64,000 bases of DNA from Thermus amyloliquefaciens (GCF_000744885.1 NZ_JQMV01000003.1:434001-498000); one strand, 5' to 3'; positions 44,434 to 52,937 are shown, counted from the stretch's first letter. Made by a program: numbers and translations. The notes: generated by a model not told the origin, from the letters alone.

Positions 44434-45165
44434 CTAGCCCGCCTGCCCGGGGAGGGCCCGCTTGAAGATGAGGGCCTCCCCCACCCGGCCCGTGAGGATG
44501 GGCACCACGGCGCTTTTGGCCACCTGGGCGCAGAAGGGGACGTCGGCCTCGAGGCCCACCCCCCTCAGGGCCTGGGCGGCGGCGGAGAGGGAGAGGGCCT
44601 CCAGGGGGTCCTGGTAGGTGCGCTTCACCGCCAAGGCGATCCTGGCCCCGTCCTCGGGCTCCACCTCCCCCAAAAGCCCCAGGTACTCCGCCAAGACCCC
44701 AGCGGTGTAGAGGTCGTCCAGCCCCACCCGCCCCTCCTTGCCCGCACAGAGGATGGCCACCTCCTCGGTGGCCAGCTCCCGGGCCAATCGGGCGGCGGCG
44801 TGGGCGTTAAAGAGGGAGGCCAATAGCACGTGCTTGGCGGTTTTGGCCGCGGCGTGGGCGGCCTTGGTCCCGTTGGTGGTGCTCATCACCACCACCTTGC
44901 CCCCCACCGAGGCCTCCAGGGCTTCCCGGGGGGAGTTCCCCAGGTCAAACCCTGGGGGCTTCAGCCCCCCCACCTCCCCCGCCAGGAGCACGTCCCGGTC
45001 CTTGAAGGCCCGGGCGGCCTCGAGGCCCGCCACCAGGTACAGGGCTTCCGCCCCCGCCTCCAGGAAGCAGACGGCGGTGGTGGTGGAGCGGATCACATCC
45101 ACCACCAGGACCACATCGGGGTAGACCAAGGCCTCCGTGGGCAGAACATCCACCTTCAGGCGCAT
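44434..45165 (-). CDS. 2-phosphosulfolactate phosphatase family protein (ComB)
   Basis: A 243-aa Mg-dependent phosphatase family member. ComB makes sulfolactate in coenzyme M synthesis, but relatives occur in many bacteria that lack CoM. Motifs are [15 protein letters not shown] near the start, [17 protein letters not shown] and STTNGTKA. The N-terminal DV.RSTTT block forms the active site. No other sulfolactate gene is nearby, so the substrate in Thermus is open. Confidence 0.88.
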   Translation of the reverse strand: MRLKVDVLPTEALVYPDVVLVVDVIRSTTTAVCFLEAGAEALYLVAGLEAARAFKDRDVLLAGEVGGLKPPGFDLGNSPREALEASVGGKVVVMSTTNGTKAAHAAAKTAKHVLLASLFNAHAAARLARELATEEVAILCAGKEGRVGLDDLYTAGVLAEYLGLLGEVEPEDGARIALAVKRTYQDPLEALSLSAAAQALRGVGLEADVPFCAQVAKSAVVPILTGRVGEALIFKRALPGQAG

Positions 45166-45189
45166 GGAAGTCCCTCCGACGCGCTTGCC

Positions 45190-45840
45190 TCAGACCAGGC
45201 CAAAGGCCACCTCCTCCAAAAGCCCGGGGTCCGTCACCTCCACCATCCCCGCGAAGACCTGCAGGATGCCTTGGTCCTTGAGCTGGTGGAGGACCCGGGT
45301 GGTGGTTTCCCGGCTCACCCCGGCCAGGGCCGCCAGGTCCTGGTGGCGGAGCTGGAACTGGGGTCCGTGCCCTTGGCGAAGGAGCTTTAGGAGGGCGTAG
45401 GCCACGCGGCTTCTGGCCTCCTCAAAGGCCATGAGGTCCAGCTCCAAGTTGAGTTCCCTTAGGCGGCGGGCCAGGATGCGGGCCAGGTTGTGGGCGAAGA
45501 GGGGGAGGCGGCGGATGAGCCCAAGGTAGGCCTCCTGGTAAAGGGCCAGGAGGCAGGTATCCTCCTCGGCCACGGCGCTGGCGCTTCGTTCCCCTCCGTC
45601 CAAAAGGCTCATCTCCCCGAAGACCTCCCCGGGTCCCAGGAACCCCAGGATCTTCTCCTGGCCTCCCAGATGGGTGCGGTAGAGGCGCACCCTACCCTCC
45701 TCCACCAGGTAGAGGGCCTGGCCCAGGTCCCCCTGGTGGAAGATGGGTTTGCCCTTGGGGTAGAACAAGGGTTGGAAGTAGGAGCGGGCCAGGCGGGTTT
45801 CCTCCGGGCCCATATCCTGGAAAAGAGGGGATGCGGGCAT
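45190..45840 (-). CDS. crp: Crp/Fnr family transcriptional regulator, probably cAMP receptor protein
   Basis: A 216-aa regulator with an N-terminal cyclic-nucleotide-binding barrel. The phosphate-binding cassette reads FGEMSLLDGGERSASA, with the GE...RSA pattern needed for cAMP, which favours Crp over Fnr types; no Fe-S cysteines are present. The C-terminal helix-turn-helix is LAALAGVSRETTTRVLHQL. The -10 box TAGAGT (45848-45853) lies 7 nt before the ATG. It is divergent from the ABC ATPase gene, so the 48-bp gap may be under its own control. Confidence 0.87.
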   Translation of the reverse strand: MPASPLFQDMGPEETRLARSYFQPLFYPKGKPIFHQGDLGQALYLVEEGRVRLYRTHLGGQEKILGFLGPGEVFGEMSLLDGGERSASAVAEEDTCLLALYQEAYLGLIRRLPLFAHNLARILARRLRELNLELDLMAFEEARSRVAYALLKLLRQGHGPQFQLRHQDLAALAGVSRETTTRVLHQLKDQGILQVFAGMVEVTDPGLLEEVAFGLV

Positions 45841-45847
45841 CGGCCTT

Positions 45848-45853
45848 ACTCTA
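45848..45853 (-). promoter_or_regulatory. -10 box of leaderless crp
   Basis: TAGAGT on the minus strand, 7 nt upstream of the ATG. No -35 consensus was seen. Confidence 0.45.
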
Positions 45854-45888
45854 ACCGAGGCTTCATCTTTTGCCTAGAGGATTAGAAG

Positions 45889-46518
45889 GTGGACCCGGTT
45901 TTGGAGGCGGTGGGCCTGGGGTTCTCCTACGGGAACGGTTACCTTTTCCGGGGGGTTTCCTTAAGGCTCTACCCCGGGGAGGCCCTGGCGGTCTTGGGGC
46001 CTTCGGGAAGCGGCAAAACCACCCTCCTCCACCTCCTGGCGGGCCTTTTGCCCCTGCAGGAGGGGGAGGTGTACTGGGAGGGAACCCCCATCCGGGGCCT
46101 TCCCGAGGGGGTTCTGGCCAGGAGGCGGCTTCGCTTTATGGGCCTTGTGTTTCAGCACCACTTCCTCTTCCCTGAGCTCACCGCCTTGGAGAACGTCCTG
46201 GCCCCCGGCTACCTGGTGGGCCGGGTGGACCGGGGCCATGCCCTTTGGTTCCTTTCCCGGCTGGGCCTTAGGGAACGGGCGGACTTCCTTCCCCAGAGGC
46301 TTTCGGGTGGGGAGCGGCAGCGGGTGGCGGTGGCCCGGGCCCTTTACCTCAGGCCCCGCCTTCTCCTGGCCGACGAACCCACGGCCAGCCTGGACCGCAC
46401 CCAGGCCAGGAACGTGCTCGGGCTCATGCAGGAGCTGGCCCGGGAAGTGGGGGCGGCCCTTCTTTTCTCCACCCACGACGAGGCCTTGGTGGAAGGCCTT
46501 TCCGTCTTGCGGCTTTAA
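45889..46518 (+). CDS. ABC transporter ATPase, LolD/FtsE type
   Basis: A 209-aa ATPase with Walker A GPSGSGKTT (about 38-46), Q-loop VFQHHFLFPELTALENV, signature LSGGERQRVAVARAL and Walker B LLLADEPTASLD. The pattern is that of the LolD/MacB/FtsE group, which works with FtsX-like membrane proteins. No permease gene is adjacent, so its partner must be elsewhere. Start is GTG 45889. It lies between crp and deoD. Confidence 0.88.
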   Translation: MDPVLEAVGLGFSYGNGYLFRGVSLRLYPGEALAVLGPSGSGKTTLLHLLAGLLPLQEGEVYWEGTPIRGLPEGVLARRRLRFMGLVFQHHFLFPELTALENVLAPGYLVGRVDRGHALWFLSRLGLRERADFLPQRLSGGERQRVAVARALYLRPRLLLADEPTASLDRTQARNVLGLMQELAREVGAALLFSTHDEALVEGLSVLRL

Positions 46519-46521
46519 AAT
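46516..46521 (+). promoter_or_regulatory. -10 box of deoD
   Basis: TAAAAT overlaps the stop of the ATPase gene and stands 8 nt before the deoD ATG. Confidence 0.4.
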
Positions 46522-46529
46522 GGGGCGGT

Positions 46530-47237
46530 ATGAGTCCCATTCACGTGCGGGGCAAAAGGGGGGAGGTGGCGGAAAGGGTGCTCCTGCCTGGGGATCCCGG
46601 CCGGGCGGAGTGGATCGCCACCACCTTCCTTGAGGAACCCCGGCTCTACACCTCCCACCGGGGCCTTTTGGGCTTTACCGGGCGGTACCGGGGGGTGCCG
46701 GTTTCCGTGCAGACCACGGGCATGGGGGCTCCTTCGGCCAGCATCGTGGCCGAGGAGTTGGTGAGCCTGGGGGCCAGGGTGCTCCTCAGGGTGGGCACCT
46801 GTGGGGCGGTGGACGAGGGCCTGGCCCCGGGGGACCTGGTGATCGCCCAGGGGGCCGTGCCCCTGGACGGGGCCACCCGGCAGTACCTGGAGGGCCGCCC
46901 CTATGCGCCGGTGCCCGATGCCGACCTCTTCCGCGCCCTTTGGAACCAGGCGGAGCGAAGGGGTTACCCCCACCACGTGGGCCTTGTGGCCACCGAGGAT
47001 GCCTTTTACGCCACCACCCCTGAGGGCGCCAGGGCCTGGGCCCGGTACGGGGTTCTGGCCTTTGAGATGGAGGCCAGCGCCCTTTTCCTCCTGGGTAAGA
47101 TGCGGGGGGTGCGGGTAGGGACCATCCTTGCGGTTTCCAACCGCATCGGGGACCCGGAGTTGGCCCCTCCCGAGGTGCTGCAAGAAGGCGTAAGGCGCAT
47201 GGTGGAGGTGGCCCTCGAGGCCCTTTTGGAGGTGTAG
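46530..47237 (+). CDS. deoD: purine-nucleoside phosphorylase DeoD type
   Basis: Splits purine nucleosides with phosphate for salvage. The 235-aa protein has LLPGDPGRAEWIA, QTTGMGAPSASIVAEEL, LLRVGTCGAV and FEMEASALF, all from the hexameric NP-I family, and resembles the T. thermophilus enzyme along its length. No Shine-Dalgarno is clear and a -10 box lies 8 nt upstream. Confidence 0.96.
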   Translation: MSPIHVRGKRGEVAERVLLPGDPGRAEWIATTFLEEPRLYTSHRGLLGFTGRYRGVPVSVQTTGMGAPSASIVAEELVSLGARVLLRVGTCGAVDEGLAPGDLVIAQGAVPLDGATRQYLEGRPYAPVPDADLFRALWNQAERRGYPHHVGLVATEDAFYATTPEGARAWARYGVLAFEMEASALFLLGKMRGVRVGTILAVSNRIGDPELAPPEVLQEGVRRMVEVALEALLEV

Positions 47238-47238
47238 C

Positions 47239-48060
47239 ATGGCCCACGAGCACGAAGGCGAGCACGAGTTCATCCTGGAGATCCCCGAGTTTGAGCACCT
47301 TTCCTACGAGGTGGAGGAGGGCATCGCCCTGGTTACCCTAAGGCGCCCCGAGGCCCTAAACGCCCTCTCCCAGGACCTCCTGCGGGAGCTGGCCGAGGTG
47401 GCCGAGGTCATCCACCAAGACCCCGAGGTGCGGGTGGCCATCTTCACCGGGGAGGGCAAGGCCTTCGCCGCCGGGGCGGACCTGAAGGAGATCGCCGCCC
47501 TGAAGGATCCCTTCATGGCCCGGGAGTACGCCCTTTTGGGGCAGCAGGTCTTCGCCGAGATCGCCGCCTTGCCCCTTCCCACCATCGCCGCCATCCACGG
47601 GTATGCCCTGGGGGGAGGGTTGGAGCTGGCCTTGGCGTGCGACCTGAGGGTGGCCTCCAAGGGGGCCAAGCTGGGCTTGCCCGAGGTGGGGCTTGGCCTT
47701 ATCCCGGGCTTTGGCGGCACCCAACGCCTTCCCCGGCTCATCGGGCGGGGCCGGGCCCTGGACCTGATCTTCACCGGGCGGCATGTGCCTGCGGAGGAGG
47801 CCCTCGCCCTTGGCCTGGTGAACCGGGTGGCGGACGATGCCCTGGAGGAGGCCAAGCAGCTGGCCCGGAAGATCATGAAAAACGCTCCCATCGCCCTGGC
47901 CCTGGCCAAGGAGAGCGTGGTGCGGGGCGAGGGGCTGGACCTGGCGGAGGCCTTGGAGATCGAGGCGGACCTTTTCGGCTACGCCTCCGCCACCGAGGAC
48001 ATGAAGGAGGGGGTGCGGGCCTTCTTGGAGAAGCGGGCGCCAAACTTCAAGGGGGAGTAG
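47239..48060 (+). CDS. enoyl-CoA hydratase/isomerase family protein
   Basis: A 273-aa crotonase. The CoA-binding region KAFAAGADLKEIAAL and the oxyanion-hole/active block HGYALGGGLELALACDLRVAS are present, with catalytic Glu candidates in PEVGLGLIPGFGGTQRL, so hydratase activity is likely. The first 30 residues (MAHEHEGEHEF and an acidic stretch) are an extension beyond the usual start. It follows deoD by 1 nt without functional link. Confidence 0.92.
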   Translation: MAHEHEGEHEFILEIPEFEHLSYEVEEGIALVTLRRPEALNALSQDLLRELAEVAEVIHQDPEVRVAIFTGEGKAFAAGADLKEIAALKDPFMAREYALLGQQVFAEIAALPLPTIAAIHGYALGGGLELALACDLRVASKGAKLGLPEVGLGLIPGFGGTQRLPRLIGRGRALDLIFTGRHVPAEEALALGLVNRVADDALEEAKQLARKIMKNAPIALALAKESVVRGEGLDLAEALEIEADLFGYASATEDMKEGVRAFLEKRAPNFKGE

Positions 48061-48106
48061 CCGCCACCTTCTGCCCGCGGGGGGTGGTGTAAGGTAAGGG
48101 GTGCCC

Positions 48107-48979
48107 ATGACGGGAGAGCGCGTGGTCCACGTTGCCAGTCCCAAGGCCAAGCTCTACATGGAGGCGGACCAGGCCATTCGGGAGCGCCTGAAGTCCTTTC
48201 CCAAGGCCCTTAAGGCCTACGAGCTCCTCATTCAGGACCCCGAGGCCCGCGCGGGTTGGAACATGGCCAACTACCTCACCATGCGCAAGCTGGGCTACAA
48301 CGACCACGGCCGGGTCCACGCCCTCCTCACGGGGGCGGCCAGCGTGGCCATTCTGGCCCTCCTGGCTGAGGCGGGGGTGCGCCTGGACACGGTGGAGTCG
48401 GGGGCCGGGGAGCTGGAGGACGCTTACGTGGTGGTGCTCCTTTCCACCATGCTCCACGACCTGGGCAACCAGGTGCACCGGGACCACCACGAGGCCTTTG
48501 GCGTCACCCTGGCCCTACCCATCCTGAACCGCATCCTGGAGAAGATTTACCCCGACCCCGAGCAACGCACCGCCCTCAGGGCCCTCATCCTCCACGGCAT
48601 CTACAGCCACGACCTCTCCCCGGAGCCCCTCACCCTCGAGGCGGGGGTCACCGCCGTGGCCGACGGCACCGACATCACCAAGGGCCGGGGGCGGAAGGCC
48701 TTCGCCCTGGGGAGCATTGACATCCACTCCATCAGCGCCTTGGCGGTGGACGAGGTGCGCATCCTCAAAGGGGAGAAGGTGCCCGTGGAGATCCAGGTGA
48801 CCATGAACAACTCCGCGGGCATCTTCCAGGTGGAGGAGACCCTTACCAAGAAGGTGCTCCGTAGCCCCCTAAGGCCCTACGTGAGCGTGGTGGCCATGAC
48901 CGAGGGGAACGGCGGGGACCAACGCATCGTCCACCGGGTGCGCCTCCACGAGAGCGAGGACCGCTTCGTCCTGGACTAA
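48107..48979 (+). CDS. HD domain phosphohydrolase
   Basis: A 290-aa metal-dependent phosphohydrolase. The HD motif is in STMLHDLGNQVHRDHHEAFG; an upstream histidine lies in DHGRVHALLTG and later ligands in LILHGIYSHD and AVADGTDIT. The C-terminal 80 residues form a beta-rich domain of unknown role. The ATG at 48107 has AAGGGG upstream; a GTG at 48101 is an alternative start. The substrate is unknown; the family includes nucleotide and alarmone hydrolases. Confidence 0.85.
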   Translation: MTGERVVHVASPKAKLYMEADQAIRERLKSFPKALKAYELLIQDPEARAGWNMANYLTMRKLGYNDHGRVHALLTGAASVAILALLAEAGVRLDTVESGAGELEDAYVVVLLSTMLHDLGNQVHRDHHEAFGVTLALPILNRILEKIYPDPEQRTALRALILHGIYSHDLSPEPLTLEAGVTAVADGTDITKGRGRKAFALGSIDIHSISALAVDEVRILKGEKVPVEIQVTMNNSAGIFQVEETLTKKVLRSPLRPYVSVVAMTEGNGGDQRIVHRVRLHESEDRFVLD

Positions 48980-48982
48980 GGT

Positions 48983-49435
48983 TCAGCCTTGGGGCCAAAG
49001 CTCCCGGATCTCCTTGGGGAGGAGGTTTATCACGTCTTGCACCTCGCCTTTCGAGACCTTTTCCTTAAGCACCCGGAAAACCGCCCGCGCCGCGGTCTCG
49101 GGGTCCAGGGCAGGGCCCGAGGGAGTCTTGAGCTCCCGAGCCACGTGGGCCAGGAAGTCCTCCTTGTGCCGCTCCTTGAGGGGCTTGCCTGTGGGGTCCC
49201 AGCCCTCCTAGAAGAGGCCCCGAAGGAGCATGGGTAGACCCGCGGCCAGCTGGGCGGCCTCCTCCACGGTGAGGCGGTCCCGCAGGGCGTGGAGCACCGC
49301 CCTCAGGGCCATGTAGGCCCGGTGGCGGTCCTCGGTGCCCAGGGCCTCCATGGCGGCCTTGAGCCAGGCATGGGTCTTGTGGAGGGTGGTATCGAACACC
49401 TGGTCAACTCTAGCCACCACTACCCACCTCTTCAC
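48983..49435 (-). pseudogene. DUF2267 protein gene broken by an in-frame amber codon and an insertion
   Basis: Read through, this frame gives a 150-codon DUF2267-like protein: DTTLHKTHAWLKAAMEALGT, ALRAVLHALRDRLTVEEAAQL and LPMLLRGLF, then TAG (49208-49210), then EGWDPTGKPLKERHKEDFLAHV and a DxETAARAVFRVLKEKVSKGE end. Homologues have Tyr where the TAG stands, so one base change explains it. The first 11 codons come from the right end of the tnpB element; the native start is probably GTG 49399. The insertion also separates the gene from its likely promoter beyond 51094. The function of DUF2267 proteins is unknown. Confidence 0.82.
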
Positions 49436-49640
49436 GAGGAGATGTTTTCATGGCAGCCGGCCCACCACCGTCATGGGCGAAGCCCATACCTTGCGGATGT
49501 GGACCTGAGCCTCCCTTCCACCCCTCCCACGATCCCAGTAGGATGGGCTTGAGCGGCGACAGGTCTCTTGGCACTCTTCGCCCAAGGAGGGGAAGGAAGG
49601 TGCCTACCCTCAGGGCTCGCCAGGGATTATTGCCCTGGGG
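49385..49640 (-). ncRNA. possible omega RNA from the tnpB 3' end
   Basis: In TnpB systems the guide RNA comes from the 3' part of the element and its last 15-20 nt from the flank beyond the right end. Here the last 90 codons of the tnpB frame look non-protein-like (Gly/Pro-rich) and include a GGGCTTCGCCC stem. The flank that would act as guide is the start of the DUF2267 gene. This is inference, not seen directly. Confidence 0.3.
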
Positions 49641-51089
49641 GTTCCTTCCATTGGTTGACCCCTTTGGACTCCCCGGCTCACCCTGTGAGCTCAAAATCAT
49701 GGCGAGAGCCCGCTTGGCCTCCTTAAGCTCCCGCCCAAGTCTGCGCTTGAGGTAGGGGTTCCTCTCCCGGCGGTATTTGTCTTGAAGCTCCGCTATCCGC
49801 TCCCCGTAGAAACGCCGGGCGTGTTGGTGGAAAGTGGAGTCTCCTAAGAGGGCCCTGAGGTTCTTGGGTATCTCCTCCTTGAACCCCAAGGCCCTCCTGC
49901 CGATCACGTAAGCGGCGGCCACGTCCTTGGAGAGGGAAAGGAGAGGCGCGTACTTCAGCATCCCGATGGTGGAGGTGTCCTTGGGGTTCACCTCCAGGCT
50001 TTGGATGCCCTTTCTCCTGGCCAAGGTGTGCACTTTCTTGAGGAGGGAGCGGTAGGCAAAGCGGTGGGCTTTGCGGCGAAAGTGTCGTCCAGAGCCGTCT
50101 CCTCTCCTTCCCTTGGGTAAGTGCTTCAGTCTTTCCGTGGCAATGGCGACTTCCTCTTCCATGGCGATACCCACCACCTGGTGGGCGATCTGCCAAAGGA
50201 GGATTTCCTTGGCTCCTCGGTTAGGAGCTTTATCAACTTCCTCAAGAGAGAGGGTCAGGTACCGCCTCAGGTTCCCATCGGGGTTGACGATGGCCAGGGC
50301 TAGATGGTAGGGATCGGAGTTGATGTCCAAGGCCAGGATGCCCTGCTCCTTCGTAACCCTCAGGGGTGGAAGTTCCTCTTCCCAGGAGAACAGGGCGTAG
50401 ACCTTTCCTTTCCTCAGGCTGAGCTCCACGTTGTACGGATCTCCGGCGTACACCCTCCCCAGAAGTTCCTGGAGTCTGGGGTGGCTCGTCTTCACCAGGG
50501 CATGGGCGTAGCGGTCCACCAGGTTGATGCGAAGGCAAAGGCTTCCGTTCCCGATCACCAGGCGCAGGTTGAGGTTGCCGCCCTTCGTCTTGTCTCCCCT
50601 GGCATAGAGCATGCCTTTGCGCCGTTCCTCCCATTCCGCCTTCTTCTCCCTGTAAAGGGGCCGGTTGCTCCTTGAGAAACGGGAGAGCTCCTGGTGGAGC
50701 TTTCTGCCCCCGGTCAGCCCCGTAGGGGCTATCTTGCAGACCACCTTGCGGGGGTCTTCACCCCGTTCCTTCAGGGAGGAGATGAGGCTTTGGGCTTTGA
50801 GGAGGGCGTCGTCTGCGTAACGGGTGTTGAGGCGGAAGAGGTTGCACAAGAGGCCGTCTTCCCTCTTCAAGGCCTTGCGGTCCTTTCCTTCCAGGAGTCT
50901 TTGGTACCCGTAGCGAAGGGCTGAGGAAAACCGGCGCATGAGGTCTACGGTGTCCTTGTGGTCCTCATGGTTTGGGAAGACCAGGAGGGCTTCTAGGCCG
51001 GTGTAGGTCTTGGGTTGCTTCTCAGCTGCTTTGCCCATGGGTGTATTGGCTCCAAAACTAAGCCTAGTGTAGCTTGATGGTGGCAAGGG
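49403..51089 (-). mobile_element. solo tnpB element (IS605/IS1341 type)
   Basis: The element carries only a tnpB-like gene and no tnpA. The pentamer TTGAC occurs on the minus strand both just outside the left end (51090-51094) and at the right end (49403-49407), as expected for the cleavage or insertion sites of IS200/IS605 elements, which make no target duplication. A short hairpin CCTC-GTGAA-GAGG lies near the right end. Exact ends are an inference. Confidence 0.6.
49410..51038 (-). CDS. tnpB: TnpB-related protein without zinc ribbon
   Basis: A 542-aa RuvC-like protein, related to the RNA-guided nuclease TnpB, the ancestor of Cas12. RuvC motifs are LALDINSD (D238), IATERLKHL (E302) and LSKDVAAAY (D372), so the DED triad looks intact. 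Between E302 and D372 the CXXC...CXXC zinc ribbon of ordinary TnpB is absent, replaced by TSTIGMLKYAPLLSL. This fits the group annotated as TnpB-related in several thermophiles. The C-terminal tail after residue 450 is probably the RNA scaffold read as protein. The ATG at 51038 was chosen; a TTG at 51086 is possible. Confidence 0.85.
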   Translation of the reverse strand: MGKAAEKQPKTYTGLEALLVFPNHEDHKDTVDLMRRFSSALRYGYQRLLEGKDRKALKREDGLLCNLFRLNTRYADDALLKAQSLISSLKERGEDPRKVVCKIAPTGLTGGRKLHQELSRFSRSNRPLYREKKAEWEERRKGMLYARGDKTKGGNLNLRLVIGNGSLCLRINLVDRYAHALVKTSHPRLQELLGRVYAGDPYNVELSLRKGKVYALFSWEEELPPLRVTKEQGILALDINSDPYHLALAIVNPDGNLRRYLTLSLEEVDKAPNRGAKEILLWQIAHQVVGIAMEEEVAIATERLKHLPKGRRGDGSGRHFRRKAHRFAYRSLLKKVHTLARRKGIQSLEVNPKDTSTIGMLKYAPLLSLSKDVAAAYVIGRRALGFKEEIPKNLRALLGDSTFHQHARRFYGERIAELQDKYRRERNPYLKRRLGRELKEAKRALAMILSSQGEPGSPKGSTNGRNPQGNNPWRALRVGTFLPLLGRRVPRDLSPLKPILLGSWEGWKGGSGPHPQGMGFAHDGGGPAAMKTSPREEVGSGG

Positions 51090-51158
51090 GTCAACTGTTC
51101 AGAACCTCCTCACGTAAAGCCTATAACTCTTGAGCCCAGGCATGTAAGGAAAGGGCGA

Positions 51159-51191
51159 GTCCCCAGGCGGCAGGGGCTTCCGCCTGGGGAC
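51159..51191 (-). terminator. terminator hairpin of the fatty-acyl-CoA ligase gene
   Basis: A perfect 12-bp stem (51159-51170 with 51180-51191, 9-nt loop) lies 34 nt after the ligase stop, followed by CGCCCTTT on the minus strand. Confidence 0.55.
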
Positions 51192-51225
51192 CTTCTCCCT
51201 AGGGGCTTGCTCTGGCGTCAGCGGG

Positions 51226-52872
51226 CTACCGCCTGGTCCCCACCTCCTTGGTGAGCTCCCGCTTGAGGATCTTGCCCACGCTGGATTTGGGGAGGCTATC
51301 GCGGAACTGGATGATGCGGGGGACCTTGTAGGCGGCGAGGTTTTGCCGGCAGAAGGCCTCGAGGTCCTTTTCCGTGACCTTGCCCTTATAGGCTTCCTTG
51401 AGGACGATGAAGGCGGCCACGGTTTCCCCGCGGTAGGGGTCGGGCACGCCCACCACGGCGGCCTCCTGGACGGCCTCGTGCTGGTAGAGGACCTCTTCCA
51501 CCTCGCGGGGGTAGATGTTGTAGCCGCCGGCGATGATCATGTCCTTTTTGCGGTCCACGATGTAGAAGTAGCCGTCTTGGTCCATTCTGGCCATGTCGCC
51601 GGTGAAGAGCCAGCCTTCCTTGAGGGTCCTTTGGGTTTCCTCGGGGCGGTTCCAGTAGCCTTTCATGACGTTGGGGCCTTTGACGATGAGCTCCCCCACC
51701 TCGCCCACGGGGACCTCCTGGCCCTCCTCGTCCACCACCTTGGCCTCCACCCCCGGGAAGGGCAGGCCCACGCTCCCCAGTTTGCGGGGCCCGTGGAGAG
51801 GGTTGCAGTGGGTCACGGGGCTCGCCTCCGTGAGGCCGTAGCCCTCCACCAGCTTGGCCCCGGTGAGCGCCTCAAAGCGTTCGGCCACCTCGAGGGGCAA
51901 GGGGGCGGAGCCCGAGATGCAGGCCCGGATGCTCTTGAGGTTTCGTTTTTCAATGCCCGGGAAGGTGTTGAAGGCCACGTAGAGGGTGGGCACCCCGGGG
52001 AAGAGGGTGACCTGGTGTTTCTCAATGGCCTCCACGATGGGCTTAATCTCCGGCCTGGGCAGGAGGACCAGCTTGGCGGCCCCCAAAAGGGCCAGGTTCA
52101 TGGCCACGGTCATGCCGTAGACGTGGAAGAAGGGGATGGCTCCCAGCACCACCTCCTTCCCCTCTTGGAAGTCGGGGATCCAGGCGCGGACCTGCAGGGC
52201 GTTGCTGGAGAGGTTGCGGTGGGTGAGCATGGCCCCCTTGGCCACCCCGGTGGTGCCCCCCGTGTACTGCAAAAGGGCCAGGTGGTCCAGGTCCAGGGGG
52301 ACGGGATGGGGCTTGCCCGGTTTGAGAAAGGCCCGCCAAGGGATGCCTTCCAGGCGTTTGGGCGCCTGGCCCTTGCGCCGCAGCATGAGGGGGTAGAGGA
52401 GGTTCTTGGGGAAGGGCAGGTAGTCCTGGATCCCGGTGCGCACCAGCACCTCCACCGGGGCCTCGGCCTTCACCTCCTGGTAGCGGGGCAGGAGGAGGTC
52501 CAGGATGACCAGGGCCTTGGCTCCCGAGTCCAGGAGCTGGTGCCGTAGCTCCCGCGGGGTGTACATGGGGTTGGTGTTCACCGCCACGCCCCCCGCCAGG
52601 AGGGTGCCGTAGAAGGCGATGACGAACTGGGGGGAGTTGGGGAGCATGATGGCCACCCGGTCCCCGGGTTTTAGGCCCGCCTCCTGGAGGCCCTTGGCGA
52701 AGGCCTCCACCTGTTGCCAGAGGCTTTGGTAGCTAAGACTTCGCCCCAGGAACTCCAGGGCCACCTTGTGGGGGTAGCGGCGGGCGTTTTCCCGCAAGAG
52801 CTCCGTCAGGAGCCAAGGCTTCGGGGCTTCCTTGGGGACCCCAGGGTCGTAGTGGGCGTACCAGGGATGCAT
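51226..52872 (-). CDS. fadD: long-chain fatty-acid-CoA ligase
   Basis: A 548-aa adenylate-forming enzyme that activates fatty acids to acyl-CoA. Motifs are YTGGTTGVAKGAMLTH (P-loop), GYGLTEASPV, GWLFTGDMARMDQDGYFYIVDRKKDMI (with the linker hinge) and the catalytic Lys in KSSVGKILKRE. GGAGG is 4 nt upstream of the ATG at 52872; the longer frame up to 53088 has no support. A TTGAACCGGGTCAA repeat adjoins the ribosome-binding site, similar to that before the thioesterase gene. Confidence 0.93.
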   Translation of the reverse strand: MHPWYAHYDPGVPKEAPKPWLLTELLRENARRYPHKVALEFLGRSLSYQSLWQQVEAFAKGLQEAGLKPGDRVAIMLPNSPQFVIAFYGTLLAGGVAVNTNPMYTPRELRHQLLDSGAKALVILDLLLPRYQEVKAEAPVEVLVRTGIQDYLPFPKNLLYPLMLRRKGQAPKRLEGIPWRAFLKPGKPHPVPLDLDHLALLQYTGGTTGVAKGAMLTHRNLSSNALQVRAWIPDFQEGKEVVLGAIPFFHVYGMTVAMNLALLGAAKLVLLPRPEIKPIVEAIEKHQVTLFPGVPTLYVAFNTFPGIEKRNLKSIRACISGSAPLPLEVAERFEALTGAKLVEGYGLTEASPVTHCNPLHGPRKLGSVGLPFPGVEAKVVDEEGQEVPVGEVGELIVKGPNVMKGYWNRPEETQRTLKEGWLFTGDMARMDQDGYFYIVDRKKDMIIAGGYNIYPREVEEVLYQHEAVQEAAVVGVPDPYRGETVAAFIVLKEAYKGKVTEKDLEAFCRQNLAAYKVPRIIQFRDSLPKSSVGKILKRELTKEVGTRR

Positions 52873-52881
52873 GGCACCTCC

Positions 52882-52896
52882 TTGAACCGGGTCAAA
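52882..52896. promoter_or_regulatory. inverted repeat before fadD, similar to the thioesterase site
   Basis: TTGAACC/GGGTCAA is an imperfect inverted repeat directly next to the Shine-Dalgarno. It aligns with the site at 32143-32157 base for base over most of its length. Confidence 0.45.
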
Positions 52897-52937
52897 GTTT
52901 ACCCCCCTCCCCGCGTTGGGGCAAGGGGTATGAAGTA

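Noticed and set aside
49403-51094. complete IS605 element with tnpA
   Set aside because: No Y1 transposase (HUH) gene is present on either side; only tnpB is found.
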